Positions 51,561-60,293 of a DNA stretch of 64,000 nucleotides are shown here, in pieces. Positions within the stretch are counted from its first letter, which is position 1. Each line of letters opens with the position of its first letter. This stretch comes from Mesorhizobium shangrilense. Lineage in GTDB: Bacteria; Pseudomonadota; Alphaproteobacteria; Rhizobiales; Rhizobiaceae. The notes under the pieces were generated by a model. The model was not told the DNA's origin. It was given only the letters and a program-made list of their open reading frames with translations, and did no database searches. A program made the translations under genes and the position numbers. The stretch spans positions 62,001-126,000 of the forward strand of contig NZ_JBEWSZ010000008.1 in assembly GCF_040537815.1 (NCBI RefSeq), given 5' to 3'.

Positions 51561-53711
51561 TCAGGCCGCATTTTCTTTCAGGAAAGCGGGAATATCATCG
51601 TCTTCGTCGACAACCTGCTCGTGTTCCTGAAGCTCGTCCTCGGGATCGGCGTCGTCAGCTCCATCGACGTCGGTTTCCCGGTCTTCGTTGTCTTCCGTGT
51701 CAAGATCATTGTAATCGTGCGACGAATAATCCGGTGCCGGAGCCCGCTCGATGAAGGAGCCGGTGAAGGCCATGCCGTCGGGCAGCCAGGTGGAGGTTTT
51801 GGCAGCCGTGTCCGGGGTGAGGCCGGCTGCGGCGCGCGGATCCTCGCTGAAGGCCTGTTCCATGCTGGCGGCAATGACCGGCTTCTTGTCCTTGGCCTTG
51901 TCGTCGGCCCACCGATCGCCGATCAGTTCGCGGGAGACCTTGATGGCATGGTCCTTCTTGGTCTTGCCCCAATAGTTTGCAGCCGTGGGCCTCCAGCAAG
52001 CGGCGGCATCAATTGCCATGCGGTGACCGATGACCTCGATGATCGGATTGGCGCCGGTGTCGGTTGCGAGCTGCTGGATGACGCCGTGTGCCGAGCACCA
52101 GGCGAAAAGAGCCTGTTTGTCGGCGTCGGGCAGCGCGCACATGGCTTCGAAGTCGTGCGGGCTTGCGAGCGATAGCCATTCGACGTTGAGCCCGTCGCGA
52201 GTTGCCTGAAGCATGCGGGCGGCGACGGTATCCTTGATGGCATCGCGGTTGCGCCATGTCTCGGCGTGCGTGATCGACACATTGACTGGTGTCGAACGAG
52301 AGGACGAGTTGCGCAGGGTGCGGAAGCACATCGAATAGAGCATTACGTCGAAGGCGGTGGTGAAGTCAGCGGCGAGATGTGCCTGCAGAATCTGATGGCG
52401 CGTGGCGCGCAGTTCCTCAGCAAGCGACATCGAGACGCCTTGCTGCTTGCGAGCGTCAGTTGCCGGATCATTGTTCGCATCGATCGTGCGGGTCGTTGAG
52501 GCCGGCATCTGAATGTCCGGACCGGCGCTGTCGCCTTCGTCTTCATCCTCGCCAGACTTCTTTTTGGGGAGGTCTTCGGGACGGACAAGGCCGGCCTCGG
52601 TGCGCAGATCACCACCATGATCAACGGTGACGACAACACCGGCGATCGCCTTCTGCTCGGCCGTAAAGGTCGCGCTGTCGGCAATGATCTTCCGGATTTC
52701 CTCAAGGCGCTCGGAGGCGGCGTCTTCCTCAGCCTGCAGCTCGTCCGTCCAGGTCTCCTCGTCATACTCGTTCGAAAACGCTCCGAGACGAGTTTCGAGG
52801 TCCTCGAATTCCTTGACGAGTGCGGGATCCGGTTCGACCGGTTCCGGATAGACGCGACCGAAGGAGCGGAAGGCGTCATAGGCGACTTCGACTTCAACTG
52901 CGACCCATTTCCATTCCTTGGCGAGTTCGTCGGCTGTCGCCTGCAGCTTTTCGCCGGCAAGTTTTTCCAGCAGACCGCCATCAGCGAGATGGACGCTGTT
53001 GTTGTCGGAGAAGAGGTCACGGAGCACCGTGCCGCCGGCGGCCTGGTAGGTCTCGACGCCGACGAAGAGGGCAAGCTTGGAATTGCCGTGATAGGTGCGC
53101 TGCGTCAGGGCTGACTTGATGTTGCTCGGATAGGGCGCGTAGGGGCTGTTCGTGTATTCCTCCCAGACCTCCTTCTGTCGGCCGTGATCGTCGGTGATCG
53201 AGAAGGCCTGCACGCATTCGAGCGTCATCTTGTTGGCGCGGAACGCCTCGATGATGACGGGAGAGACGCGAGCGAGCTTCATGCGGCGGTCGACGAAGTT
53301 GAGGGTGACACCGAAGCGGTTGGCGATTTCTTCGCGAGACCAGCCCTTCTTTTCAAGGGCGTTGAACGCCTCGGCCTCGTCGGCCGGGTGCATGCCGGCC
53401 CGAACGAAATTTTCGATGAGGGAGGTTTCCTCGGCCTGCTTTTTGGTTTCGATGATGCAGGGGATTTCCTTGTCGGCCTGATATTCGCCTTCAGTGACCA
53501 GGCGCTCGAGCACGGTGAAGCGGCGTCCGCCGGCATGGACGAGATAGCCGTTTGCGGACTTGTAGACGAGGAGGTTCTGCTTGATGCCGTTGGCTTTGAT
53601 GCTGGCATAAAGCTCGTTGTCGTCCTCTTCGCTCGCAGCCGTCTTGCGAACGTTAAGCGGGCTGAGGGACAGCTTGTTGAGGGGGATCATGGCGATGGTG
53701 GGATTGGTCAT
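51561..53711 (-). CDS. large ParB/Spo0J-like protein
   Basis: The 716-residue protein has an N-terminal ParB domain (IPLNKLSLSPLNVRKTAASE, then YLVHAGGRRFTVLERLVTEG and IENFVRAGMHPADEAEAFNA). A helix-turn-helix follows (SREEIANRFGVTLNFVDRRM, residues about 120-160). The remaining 500 residues are acidic, with a disordered aspartate-rich end. Canonical RepB/ParB is about 330 residues, so this is the long plasmid ParB-like type, not the partition protein of this replicon. It may regulate the accessory array or bind DNA; CTPase function depends on the GGRR motif, which is present. Confidence 0.85.
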   Translation of the reverse strand: MTNPTIAMIPLNKLSLSPLNVRKTAASEEDDNELYASIKANGIKQNLLVYKSANGYLVHAGGRRFTVLERLVTEGEYQADKEIPCIIETKKQAEETSLIENFVRAGMHPADEAEAFNALEKKGWSREEIANRFGVTLNFVDRRMKLARVSPVIIEAFRANKMTLECVQAFSITDDHGRQKEVWEEYTNSPYAPYPSNIKSALTQRTYHGNSKLALFVGVETYQAAGGTVLRDLFSDNNSVHLADGGLLEKLAGEKLQATADELAKEWKWVAVEVEVAYDAFRSFGRVYPEPVEPDPALVKEFEDLETRLGAFSNEYDEETWTDELQAEEDAASERLEEIRKIIADSATFTAEQKAIAGVVVTVDHGGDLRTEAGLVRPEDLPKKKSGEDEDEGDSAGPDIQMPASTTRTIDANNDPATDARKQQGVSMSLAEELRATRHQILQAHLAADFTTAFDVMLYSMCFRTLRNSSSRSTPVNVSITHAETWRNRDAIKDTVAARMLQATRDGLNVEWLSLASPHDFEAMCALPDADKQALFAWCSAHGVIQQLATDTGANPIIEVIGHRMAIDAAACWRPTAANYWGKTKKDHAIKVSRELIGDRWADDKAKDKKPVIAASMEQAFSEDPRAAAGLTPDTAAKTSTWLPDGMAFTGSFIERAPAPDYSSHDYNDLDTEDNEDRETDVDGADDADPEDELQEHEQVVDEDDDIPAFLKENAA

Positions 53712-53739
53712 GGCATGGCTCCTGATGAGCCGGGCGGGA

Positions 53740-53800
53740 GAAACTCTCTCCTCTTTCGGAGCCCGGTCAGCCGGGCTTCCCTGCCTCTTGCTCTATCGGG
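53740..53800 (-). promoter_or_regulatory. shared leader motif upstream of the ParB-like gene
   Basis: Boxes CCTCTTTCGG (53750-53759) and CTGCCTCTTGCTCT (53781-53794) match those at 49020-49044. Here a hairpin AGCCCGG…CCGGGCT (53760-53777) sits between them. It lies about 40 bases upstream of the start. A transcription leader with a regulatory hairpin is the simplest reading. Confidence 0.5.
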
Positions 53801-53865
53801 CCATGCTGGGCGGGGCGTTTCAGATGTGGCTCTCGGGCGGCCAGTTCGCGCGATCGGCTCAACAG

Positions 53866-54219
53866 TTAATCGTCTGATAGTTTCCAAGGCCCGGTATCTC
53901 GGCGTCGCGGTTGCTGAGGCTGGATCTGACCTACCTTTCGAGTTTGCAGGCTCAACTCGCGTTTCGCGGCCTCGACACCCGCCTGATATGCTTGCTCGAG
54001 TCCGCGGACGATTTCTCCGCCGCTGTCAGAATTGAAGCCGTATTTCTTTCGTTCAGCACGATTCACAAGCAGCAGGCGGGCAAACTCCCGAAAGATACGC
54101 CGCCGCAGATCCTTTGGTGCACGATCTACCGGTGTGGTTGAAATCATTGATGCCGCCTCGTTCAACGGGACAGTTCTCATCCGTTCATAAAAAGGATGGT
54201 CTTTCATGCTTACAACCAT
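53866..54219 (-). CDS. small hypothetical protein
   Basis: ATG 54219 is favoured by AAAGGAA six bases before; ATG 54207 (MKDHPFYERMRTVP) is possible. The 117-residue protein is basic (APKDLRRRIFREFARLLLVN, then YQAGVEAAKRELSLQ) and mainly helical. It could bind nucleic acid. Not recognised. Confidence 0.55.
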   Translation of the reverse strand: MVVSMKDHPFYERMRTVPLNEAASMISTTPVDRAPKDLRRRIFREFARLLLVNRAERKKYGFNSDSGGEIVRGLEQAYQAGVEAAKRELSLQTRKVGQIQPQQPRRRDTGPWKLSDD

Positions 54220-54568
54220 CGCATTTCCTTTCTTGTTTAAAGGCTTATCCCGTTAGCTCCGGTAACACAAAATGTAGTGGGGCTGTTGACGGCTTTGGAT
54301 CGCTGCTTGATTTAGCTGAGTCGATCGCTGCGGGGCAGATCCTGCCCGATTCCCCCCGGGAACGCGCGCGCAGCAGGCCCTTGCCGAGGCAGGCCGCCGG
54401 CGTCGGTCATGGACCGGGAGCGCGGCCAGGCCGGGGCGAAGGGGCTGGCGTTCCCTCCGCCGGATCTCGTCGGCTCGAGCTTGTTGCCGCTTGAGGCAGG
54501 CTGCCCTAGGGTGCTAAGCATAAACGCAATCTAATTTTCCGTTGGGGCGCTTGCTGTGTCCGGATGGA
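54220..54568. other. intergenic stretch, nothing recognised
   Basis: About 350 bases between leftward genes. Frames on both strands are arginine/glycine-rich and lack ribosome sites. No hairpin of note beyond short GC dyads. Confidence 0.35.
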
Positions 54569-54982
54569 TCAGCGCCGCGTGAGGCCGGCGATCGGCCGCC
54601 TGTCGCGCATGGCGTTGATGAAGCGCCGGGCGACTTTTTCGAGAAAGCGCGGGCTAAAGGAACCGACAGGCGTCACGCTTTCGAAGTCGTAGAGCTCGTC
54701 CAGCTTGACCTTGTTGTAATCATCCAGGATCAGGTGACTCACCTTCTCGGCTTCGGCCCCGAGGCCGATCCTGTGGCGCTCGGTTTCCGGAATGATCTCG
54801 TAGAGCCGTTCCTCGCCCGGCTCCCGCGGCTGCGGCGCCTGCCCGGAGATCGGGAACAGGTAGAGCCACCCGTTGACTTCCATCATCAGGCAGACGCGCC
54901 GGATTTTCCGGCCGCTCTCTTCGCCGCGGACAGCCTCATGCCCCCAGAGGTAGTGGAAGCGGTAGACCTCTCCCCGCTTCAT
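54569..54982 (-). CDS. toxin-like protein of a PemK/MazF-type pair
   Basis: The 137-residue product starts MKRGEVYRFHYLWGHEAVRG and has IRRVCLMMEVNGWLYLFPIS, then HLILDDYNKVKLDELYDFES. The opening (RGEVYRF…) and the middle strand resemble PemK/MazF endoribonuclease toxins, but the match is loose and longer than usual. The start overlaps the antitoxin stop by four bases (ATGA), the usual coupling of toxin-antitoxin pairs. The toxin would cut mRNA when the antitoxin is lost. Confidence 0.65.
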   Translation of the reverse strand: MKRGEVYRFHYLWGHEAVRGEESGRKIRRVCLMMEVNGWLYLFPISGQAPQPREPGEERLYEIIPETERHRIGLGAEAEKVSHLILDDYNKVKLDELYDFESVTPVGSFSPRFLEKVARRFINAMRDRRPIAGLTRR

Positions 54983-55239
54983 TCGCCGGACTTTCTGGCG
55001 TCGTCGAGAATCTGCTGAAACCCTGTCATCAGGTCATCGATGTCTTCGTTGGGAGCGGTGGCGAGCGTGAACGCGTTCTGGCCCCGCCTACGCACCCCCG
55101 TCAGGCGCTCGTATTCCGCCGTCGGCATCATCACCACCTTCGCCTTGCCGCGCTTCACCAGGGACACTGTCTCAGCCATGGCGGCGTCCAGGACGTCGCC
55201 GGACCGACGGCTCAGATCCGAAAACGAAAATTCCTTCAT
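54979..55239 (-). CDS. Phd/YefM-like antitoxin
   Basis: ATG 55239 follows GGAGGTCGAG. The 86-residue protein (MKEFSFSDLSRRSGDVLDAA, then VSLVKRGKAKVVMMPTAEYE and RLTG) is a textbook Phd/YefM N-terminal DNA-binding fold: 'S.LSRRSG.V…A…V.L…GK…V.M…EYERL'. The C-terminal helix would wrap the toxin. The pair with the downstream gene probably stabilises the replicon. Confidence 0.85.
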   Translation of the reverse strand: MKEFSFSDLSRRSGDVLDAAMAETVSLVKRGKAKVVMMPTAEYERLTGVRRRGQNAFTLATAPNEDIDDLMTGFQQILDDARKSGE

Positions 55240-55252
55240 CTCGACCTCCAAG

Positions 55253-55276
55253 TCTGTAAAATCTGCATTATACAGA
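55253..55276. promoter_or_regulatory. operator candidate of the Phd-type operon
   Basis: An imperfect dyad TCTGTA…TACAGA spans 55253-55276 directly upstream of the antitoxin start, in an AT-rich stretch that suits a promoter. Phd/YefM antitoxins usually repress their own operon by binding such dyads. Confidence 0.55.
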
Positions 55277-55309
55277 AAATACGTTATTCGGCAAGAAGGC
55301 CAATCAACC

Positions 55310-55834
55310 TCTTGCGGCGATTTGATCAACGATGGTCCCTGCACTGGAGCAGAGGAACGCTTCAGTAGGTGTCGAAGACCAACGCGGTCCGCTGCTTCGC
55401 CAGCACGGGCGCCGCGGCTTGCGCTTGATGTACACTTCAGGTTCGGGCGGGTAGTTCGGGTCGAGGAGGCGCTTGGTATGGACGTGTGTCGCCCCTTCAT
55501 GCCGAAGGCGAGGGAGGGTAGCGTCTCGTTGACGATGCAGTTGCCGTAGAGTTCCGCATACCCGGTGCTGGCGAGAGGAACCTTGCGGCACACGACGATT
55601 GCCGGCCAGGACCAGTCGCCGAGCACACCATTCATGCGGTCGATGTGATCGAGCGTTTCGGGCTTTTCGCCGCCGGCATCGGCGAAGGTGATGACGGCGG
55701 GACGAAGGCCGGCGAGCTTCAGCACCACGAGCATGGCGGTCGAATCGACGCGCCGGAGCCGAAGGAGACGGCGAGCAGGCGGCCGCTGAGGGCGGCCGTC
55801 AGACGACGCCGCAGGCGGGAGGAAAGCAGCATTG
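55310..55834 (-). pseudogene. PAPS-reductase/adenine nucleotide hydrolase-like gene, broken
   Basis: From 55834 leftward: MLLSSRLRRRLTAALSGRLL AVSFGSG, then, after a shift, VDSTAMLVVLKLAGLRPAVI and TFADAGGEKPETLDHIDRMN. Then GYAELYGNCIVNETLPSLAF appears, with another shift, followed by KRLLDPNYPPEPEVYIKRKP. SGxDSTA is the PP-loop of PAPS-reductase-like enzymes. At least two frame changes and loss of the C-terminus break it. The intact protein would be a plasmid-type adenosine-phosphosulfate reductase or thiolation enzyme. Confidence 0.65.
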
Positions 55835-55844
55835 TGTTTTCCTC

Positions 55845-56519
55845 CTACCGTGGCAGGGAAATAAGCTTGGCCTGCTCGATCGCCTTTTCGGCGGCGTCGA
55901 CGGCATCCTGGATGGCGCCGTCGCAATCATCGAACATGGCACGCATCTGTCCCATCTGCGTCAAACAGGCTTCGAGCGCGCCGAGGCAGGTCGTAAGTAG
56001 GGTGGTAGCGTCCGGTGCTGGTTCGATGGCCTCGCCGCGGACGATCTCACGGGCTTGTTCAATCAGGCCGTTAAGCGCTTGGTGTTGGCCGACAAGATAC
56101 TCGAGATCGAACTGTTCCTCCTGGAGGCGTGCTTTGATTGCCATGGGATCGGTCACGCCTTCATCTTTGCAGATGTGCGTGATGCAATCGCCCCAGGTCT
56201 CGAGGCGAGCGATTTGTTCCGCAAAAATAATCGCATCGGCATGGTACTGAGGGAGGTGGATACTATCCTCAGTGAAGCGGAAGGGGACGTTTTGCGTTCC
56301 GTCCCAAGGGTCGCCGTCGCCCTCGACCACGCCATAAACGAAGGTCGGCGCGGGGTCCCACGTCTTGCGGTCGGTGTCGATATCACCGTTGTCGATCGCG
56401 GAGATCGCCTTCTCGCAGGCGTCCGTGACTTCCTCGGCCTCGACGGTGATTGTGGCGCGGCAGTCGCTGTCATAAAAGGCCGCGCAGACGGTGAATTTCC
56501 TCGGCATGGTCTCGGCCAT
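55845..56519 (-). CDS. hypothetical protein
   Basis: The 224-residue protein starts at ATG 56519 behind AAAGGTTACG. It is acidic. The first half is mixed α/β (MPRKFTVCAAFYDSDCRATI, then WDPAPTFVYGVVEGDGDPWD). The second is helical, with a cysteine-containing C-terminus (TTCLGALEACLTQMGQMRAM). It precedes the broken PAPS-reductase-like gene by 11 bases, so the two were probably co-transcribed. Unrecognised. Confidence 0.6.
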   Translation of the reverse strand: MAETMPRKFTVCAAFYDSDCRATITVEAEEVTDACEKAISAIDNGDIDTDRKTWDPAPTFVYGVVEGDGDPWDGTQNVPFRFTEDSIHLPQYHADAIIFAEQIARLETWGDCITHICKDEGVTDPMAIKARLQEEQFDLEYLVGQHQALNGLIEQAREIVRGEAIEPAPDATTLLTTCLGALEACLTQMGQMRAMFDDCDGAIQDAVDAAEKAIEQAKLISLPR

Positions 56520-56564
56520 GATCGTAACCTTTCTTGATATCGGTAAGGTGAGGGGGAGGGAAGA

Positions 56565-57512
56565 TCAGGCGGCCGCGGCCCGCGGCGCATCGTCCTTGGT
56601 GGCGGCGTCGGGCTGCAGGCTGTGCAGGTAGGCGACGGCACGTTCGGCATGAGCGGCGGCTTGGAAAATGGCCCGCTTCTCGTTTTTTAAAACTTTGATC
56701 CAGCTGCCAATATAGGCGGCGTGATCCTCGCGCGGTTCATCCTCGATGCCGATATCCGCGCAAATCATGGCACTCGAAATTTCGGCCACACATTCTTCGA
56801 TCGCGTAGCCTTCGTCACCCCATGTCTTGCGGCCGAAATCACGGTCGAGGCGGGTCGGGTGCCGAGTCCAATGTGCGACCTCATGTGCGAGGCACGAAAC
56901 GTAAGAGTCCGGCGACTCGAACGCCTCGAAGACGGGCATTCCGATGAGGTCGTCAGTGAGACTGAAGTAAGCCTTGTTGCCGCCGTGACGGATCTTGGCG
57001 CCGGTATTGGCGAAGAAGGCGTCGGCGGTGATAAAGCGCTCCATGGGCGGGAGCGGCTCGATTGGTGCGGGGGTGAACTGGGCCGGAAGATTGTCGATCT
57101 GGTCGCAGTTGAAGACGCAGTAGCCTTTCAGGAAGGGGATGCGCTGCTCGATTTCCTCGCCATGTTCGCCTTCCTCGGTCTTTTCGATTGCACCGGCATA
57201 GACGACGAGCGTGGAGGTTTCTCCCTTTCTGACCTGTCCACCCATTTCCTGAGCCTGGCGATAGGTCATCCAGTAGGGGGAGGCGTACCCGTTAGCCGTG
57301 GCCTCCATCCAGAGCAGCACGGTGTTGATGCCACGATAGGGCACGCCATTGTGGCGCAGCGGGCGTGTCGGCGATCCGTTTGCACCCCATGGCTGATGCC
57401 AAGGGCGCACGCCGGCCTCGAGCTGCTCGACGATTTTATTGGTGATGCGCTGATAGACGTCCTTGTCCGGACGGCGGACGGTGGCGGAACGTTTGTGGGA
57501 TTTGCTGGTCAT
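56565..57512 (-). CDS. ardC: ArdC-like anti-restriction protein
   Basis: ATG 57512 follows GGAGAAAGC. The 315-residue protein has the ArdC N-terminal ssDNA-binding domain (DVYQRITNKIVEQLEAGVRP, then WHQPWG and NTVLLWMEATANGYASPYWM). The C-terminal metallopeptidase-type domain carries HEVAHWTRHPTRLDRDFGRK and EECVAEISSAMICADIGI. The HExxH zinc motif is intact. ArdC proteins protect incoming plasmid DNA from restriction in the new host. A leader with a GGCCCG hairpin precedes it. An N-terminal remnant of a relative lies at 1386. Confidence 0.9.
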   Translation of the reverse strand: MTSKSHKRSATVRRPDKDVYQRITNKIVEQLEAGVRPWHQPWGANGSPTRPLRHNGVPYRGINTVLLWMEATANGYASPYWMTYRQAQEMGGQVRKGETSTLVVYAGAIEKTEEGEHGEEIEQRIPFLKGYCVFNCDQIDNLPAQFTPAPIEPLPPMERFITADAFFANTGAKIRHGGNKAYFSLTDDLIGMPVFEAFESPDSYVSCLAHEVAHWTRHPTRLDRDFGRKTWGDEGYAIEECVAEISSAMICADIGIEDEPREDHAAYIGSWIKVLKNEKRAIFQAAAHAERAVAYLHSLQPDAATKDDAPRAAAA

Positions 57513-57846
57513 GACGCTTTCTCCGATCACGGGACCGGGGAAAGCCTCTCTCTCCCACTCAGGCCCGTTCGACCGGGCCTGTGCTTTCTCTAACTCTTAT
57601 AAGAAGGGGCTGGCCTGCCACCTTCTACCGGCCGGCCGGGGCGGTGGTGCCAGGCCGATAAGGTTGTGAGTGAGCGCTGCCTGGGCGTCGCAAGAGCGAT
57701 CGTAGCCCGTACGGGGCGAGACCCGTTTCGGGGCTCGACGAAGCTTGGCGAGGGCATCCGCGAAGCGGATGCGGAGCCTTAGCGGAGCTGAGCGCGGCCG
57801 CGCAGCGGCTTGCCCTTTCCGGCCTGGATCGTTCACCAGAGGGCGA
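57513..57846. promoter_or_regulatory. GC-rich structured leader of ardC
   Basis: Next to the ardC start a hairpin AGGCCCG…CGGGCCT (57561-57580) lies between purine/pyrimidine-rich tracts, the same design as in the ParB-like leader. Further right the sequence is full of short dyads. An open leftward frame (57597-57836) is arginine-rich and probably not a gene. Confidence 0.45.
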
Positions 57847-58340
57847 CTAACTCCACGGAGAAAGCGCTTTTAGAAGGTATCCCGGGCGCCCCTTCTGCGT
57901 GAGGCGCCAGCCGAAGCTAGGGGAAACGTGACGTTCATTTTCGGTGGGCGTATCTGAACGGAAATGGGGTGTCGTTTTGGAGAACTTGGCATAAGTCGCC
58001 CGGCTCCATTTCCTCGGGTCCTCGTACGCGCTTTCATCGAAAACAATATCATCCACGTGAAAGTCAACGACGCCGGTGGGAGAGTGATTGAGAACCACCC
58101 ACTCTGCCTTTTCCACGGCGACGCGATGATCCCTGCCGACGCGTCGCGGCTGGGCGATCATATTGCTGAAGTACGAGATGTCCTGGGCCGGCAGGCTTTG
58201 GCGCAGAAGATCGGGTAAAAGGAATACCCGCTATCATCTCCCCCCAGGGCGCGCTCGATGCGCCCGAACGCCTCGCTGGGATCTGCGTTCGCGTCGAACG
58301 TCGGCATCGTTACCTGAAGCCGGAGCAGTTCGACGATCAT
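57847..58340 (-). pseudogene. hypothetical gene, frameshifted
   Basis: ATG 58340 overlaps the stop of the upstream gene and reads MIVELLRLQVTMPTFDANAD, then RIERALGGDDSGYSFYP. After a one-base shift near 58218 it continues LRQSLPAQDISYFSNMIAQP, then VDFHVDDIVFDESAYEDPRK and GRPGYLLKALSPWS. Joined, the protein would be about 164 residues. No family recognised. Coupling to the upstream gene indicates a two-gene operon. Confidence 0.5.
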
Positions 58341-58603
58341 CGACTGCCATCATTAGCCCCTGTCTGCGGCCCAATCTCGACATAGCGTCCGATCGACCAC
58401 AGGTATGCGATTATCTCTGCCACGAGATAATCGCGTTCGCCGTAGATTTCGGCAATCCATCGCAGCTGTGGCTGGATGGCCTCGCGTTGGGCAGGCGGTA
58501 AATCAACATCGCCGAAGACATATCCGAAATGGCCGATTGCGCAGATGTTGCAGCCGAGATCGACAACTGATTGTACAAACGCCGGAATGTCTTTTTCTTG
58601 CAT
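58337..58603 (-). CDS. hypothetical protein
   Basis: The 88-residue protein starts at ATG 58603 (MQEKDIPAFVQSVVDLGCNI, then FGYVFGDVDLPPAQREAIQP and ERDYLVAEIIAYLWSIGRYV). It is helical and acidic and contains two cysteines. The stop overlaps the downstream start. The frame remains open upstream without a ribosome site. Unknown function. Confidence 0.55.
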   Translation of the reverse strand: MQEKDIPAFVQSVVDLGCNICAIGHFGYVFGDVDLPPAQREAIQPQLRWIAEIYGERDYLVAEIIAYLWSIGRYVEIGPQTGANDGSR

Positions 58604-59207
58604 AGTCTTCGTGTCAAGGCTTCGATGGCGACGCCGCCTGGCCCGCCGTGTCTCGAACTGCTTCCTCCGCACGGCCGCCGTGTACCTTAGCAATGGCCGC
58701 CGGCGTCGACGCTTGAGTGCACCGCCTTCGGCAGGGGAAGAAAAAGCCGGACTCGAATACGGCCCGGCGAAAGGAAGGGTCAAAGCTTTAGAGGGAACTC
58801 TGTCCAGCGGCTTGGGAGGAGATCGCTGAACAAGCCTCTTTTGGCCCTGTTTTCGCTCGGTTGCGACGAAGATTATTCCAAATACCGTACCGCGAACGGG
58901 AATTTTGTTGCCACATTTCGGGTTTGTTGAGACGAACAGGATGTCGGCGTGCAGTCGGATCCATTCTTGTGACGGGCCCGGAGCTGGGGATTCAGGCTTG
59001 GTCTTGCATCCGCGAGCGGCAGAAGCCGAATAGGTCCAGCACGGCGAGAAGCGAAAACTCGACTTCGAAGGCCAGGCCAGGCGCTCGTCACCGCCGCGCT
59101 GCAAGCGCTTCCCGCGCGAGTACTGCTGTCTGATGTCGCCCGCCCGGCGGCCCTGGGCGAACGCGGGCCACGCGCCGGCGTGGCCTTGGTCCAGAACGCG
59201 GTTGCCT
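58604..59207. other. degraded or non-coding stretch
   Basis: About 600 bases between leftward genes. The leftward frame that runs through it has arginine-rich, unlikely composition, and rightward frames are broken. I see no recognisable protein, RNA or repeat. It may be debris of a gene captured with the ParE/ParD pair. Confidence 0.35.
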
Positions 59208-59543
59208 CTACATAGGGGGCAAGTCGGGATCTTCCAACCAGGCTGGTATATCGCGTTTGGCATGCAGGACGCGCCAGACGTCTATGTGCGCGGCCAACTC
59301 GACATAAAAAATCAGATAAGGAAAACCATTGATCCGAACGTGGCGCAGATTGGGGACGCCGAGTTCGTAGGCGAAGCGCGGCGACCCGGCGGCCGGATAA
59401 CTGGCAATTTGAGTGTAAGCCCGTTCGAGCTGCTCGACCAGGTTGGTCGTAACCCGTGGACCAGCTGTTTCGAGATAGTTTTCAACGGCCTTGTCAACGT
59501 CCTCTCGCGCTTGCTCGCGCGGAATAACCAGCTTCGCCGTCAC
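59208..59543 (-). CDS. parE: ParE/RelE-type toxin
   Basis: The 111-residue protein has the ParE pattern: AREDVDKAVENYLETAGPRV, then YTQIASYPAAGSPRFAYELG and HVRINGFPYLIFYVELAAHI, ending VWRVLHAKRDIP. Toxins of this group poison gyrase (ParE) or cut mRNA on the ribosome (RelE); the subgroup is closer to ParE. It follows its antitoxin with a four-base overlap. Confidence 0.88.
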   Translation of the reverse strand: MTAKLVIPREQAREDVDKAVENYLETAGPRVTTNLVEQLERAYTQIASYPAAGSPRFAYELGVPNLRHVRINGFPYLIFYVELAAHIDVWRVLHAKRDIPAWLEDPDLPPM

Positions 59544-59779
59544 GCTTTGGTGCGGCTTTGAATGCGATCGCGCAGGTTTTCGAAGTAGCGGTCGTCGATC
59601 GGCTCGGTCGGTGGTGTTGATGCACCTTCCATGAGCAGGCCGCGCAACTGTTCACGATCCCGATCACGTCGGATCAATTCGCGAACGTACTCGCTGCTTG
59701 TGCCGTATCCTCGTTCGGAGACCTGTTGGTCGACGAAGGTTTTGAGGTTGTCGGGCAAGGATATGTTCATGGTGCTCAT
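59540..59779 (-). CDS. parD: ParD-type antitoxin
   Basis: The 79-residue protein starts at ATG 59779 (MSTMNISLPDNLKTFVDQQV, then SERGYGTSSEYVRELIRRDR). This is a ribbon-helix-helix DNA-binding domain, followed by a toxin-binding tail (EPIDDRYFENLRDRI). Such pairs stabilise plasmids. The short AT-rich stretch just upstream (59780-59830) should hold the autoregulated promoter. Confidence 0.9.
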   Translation of the reverse strand: MSTMNISLPDNLKTFVDQQVSERGYGTSSEYVRELIRRDRDREQLRGLLMEGASTPPTEPIDDRYFENLRDRIQSRTKA

Positions 59780-60293
59780 GCGCCCAAGATAGGCGTTATG
59801 GCAAAAAATGGCAAGAATGATGTAGTCGTTACACCTTTCACCACGTTCCGGATTGAGCGGCGGGATGTCGCCTTCGACGTTCACCCCAGGGAGCGACGGG
59901 GATGACGTGGCCGTCCGCCAGGGTGGTCGGCCTCTGCCCGGTGACTTGGCGAGATGGCTGGCGCGCACGTCGATGACAATCACGGGCGCGACCGGCACCT
60001 TGCCCTTCTTCTCGCGCTGCTTGTTGAGGCGAGTTGGTGCCGGTTCTTCGTGCCGGATCGCCTGCGGTGTCGAGAGTGCACCAAGAAGAGCGGCGACCAC
60101 GCCAGCGTGCCGGTATCGGTGTTGGCGGATGGGCACGCGCTTGTGGTCGCCGATGATTTTGTGACCCGATTGATTAACAAAAACGAGATTGGTGCGGCTC
60201 TTGGTTTCGAACATCACATGCGTCGATAGAGCAATGACTTTGCCGTTGACCTCGCTTGTGACGCGCTGGCAGACCGCGGCGAAGTGGACGGTT
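59780..60293. other. stretch without certain gene
   Basis: A leftward frame continues upstream of parD to 60325. It contains a protein-like part (FETKSRTNLVFVNQSGHKII) that I do not recognise and that has no start signal, so it may be a gene fragment. A rightward frame overlaps it. Undecided. Confidence 0.35.

Noticed and set aside
51561..53711. RepB/ParB partition gene of this replicon
   Set aside because: It is twice the RepB length and far from repC; the true repB end is at 63865-64000.
57597..57836. Arginine-rich leftward frame near ardC
   Set aside because: It lies in a dyad-rich GC leader, has no ribosome site and its composition is that of non-coding GC-rich DNA, although such frames are sometimes annotated.
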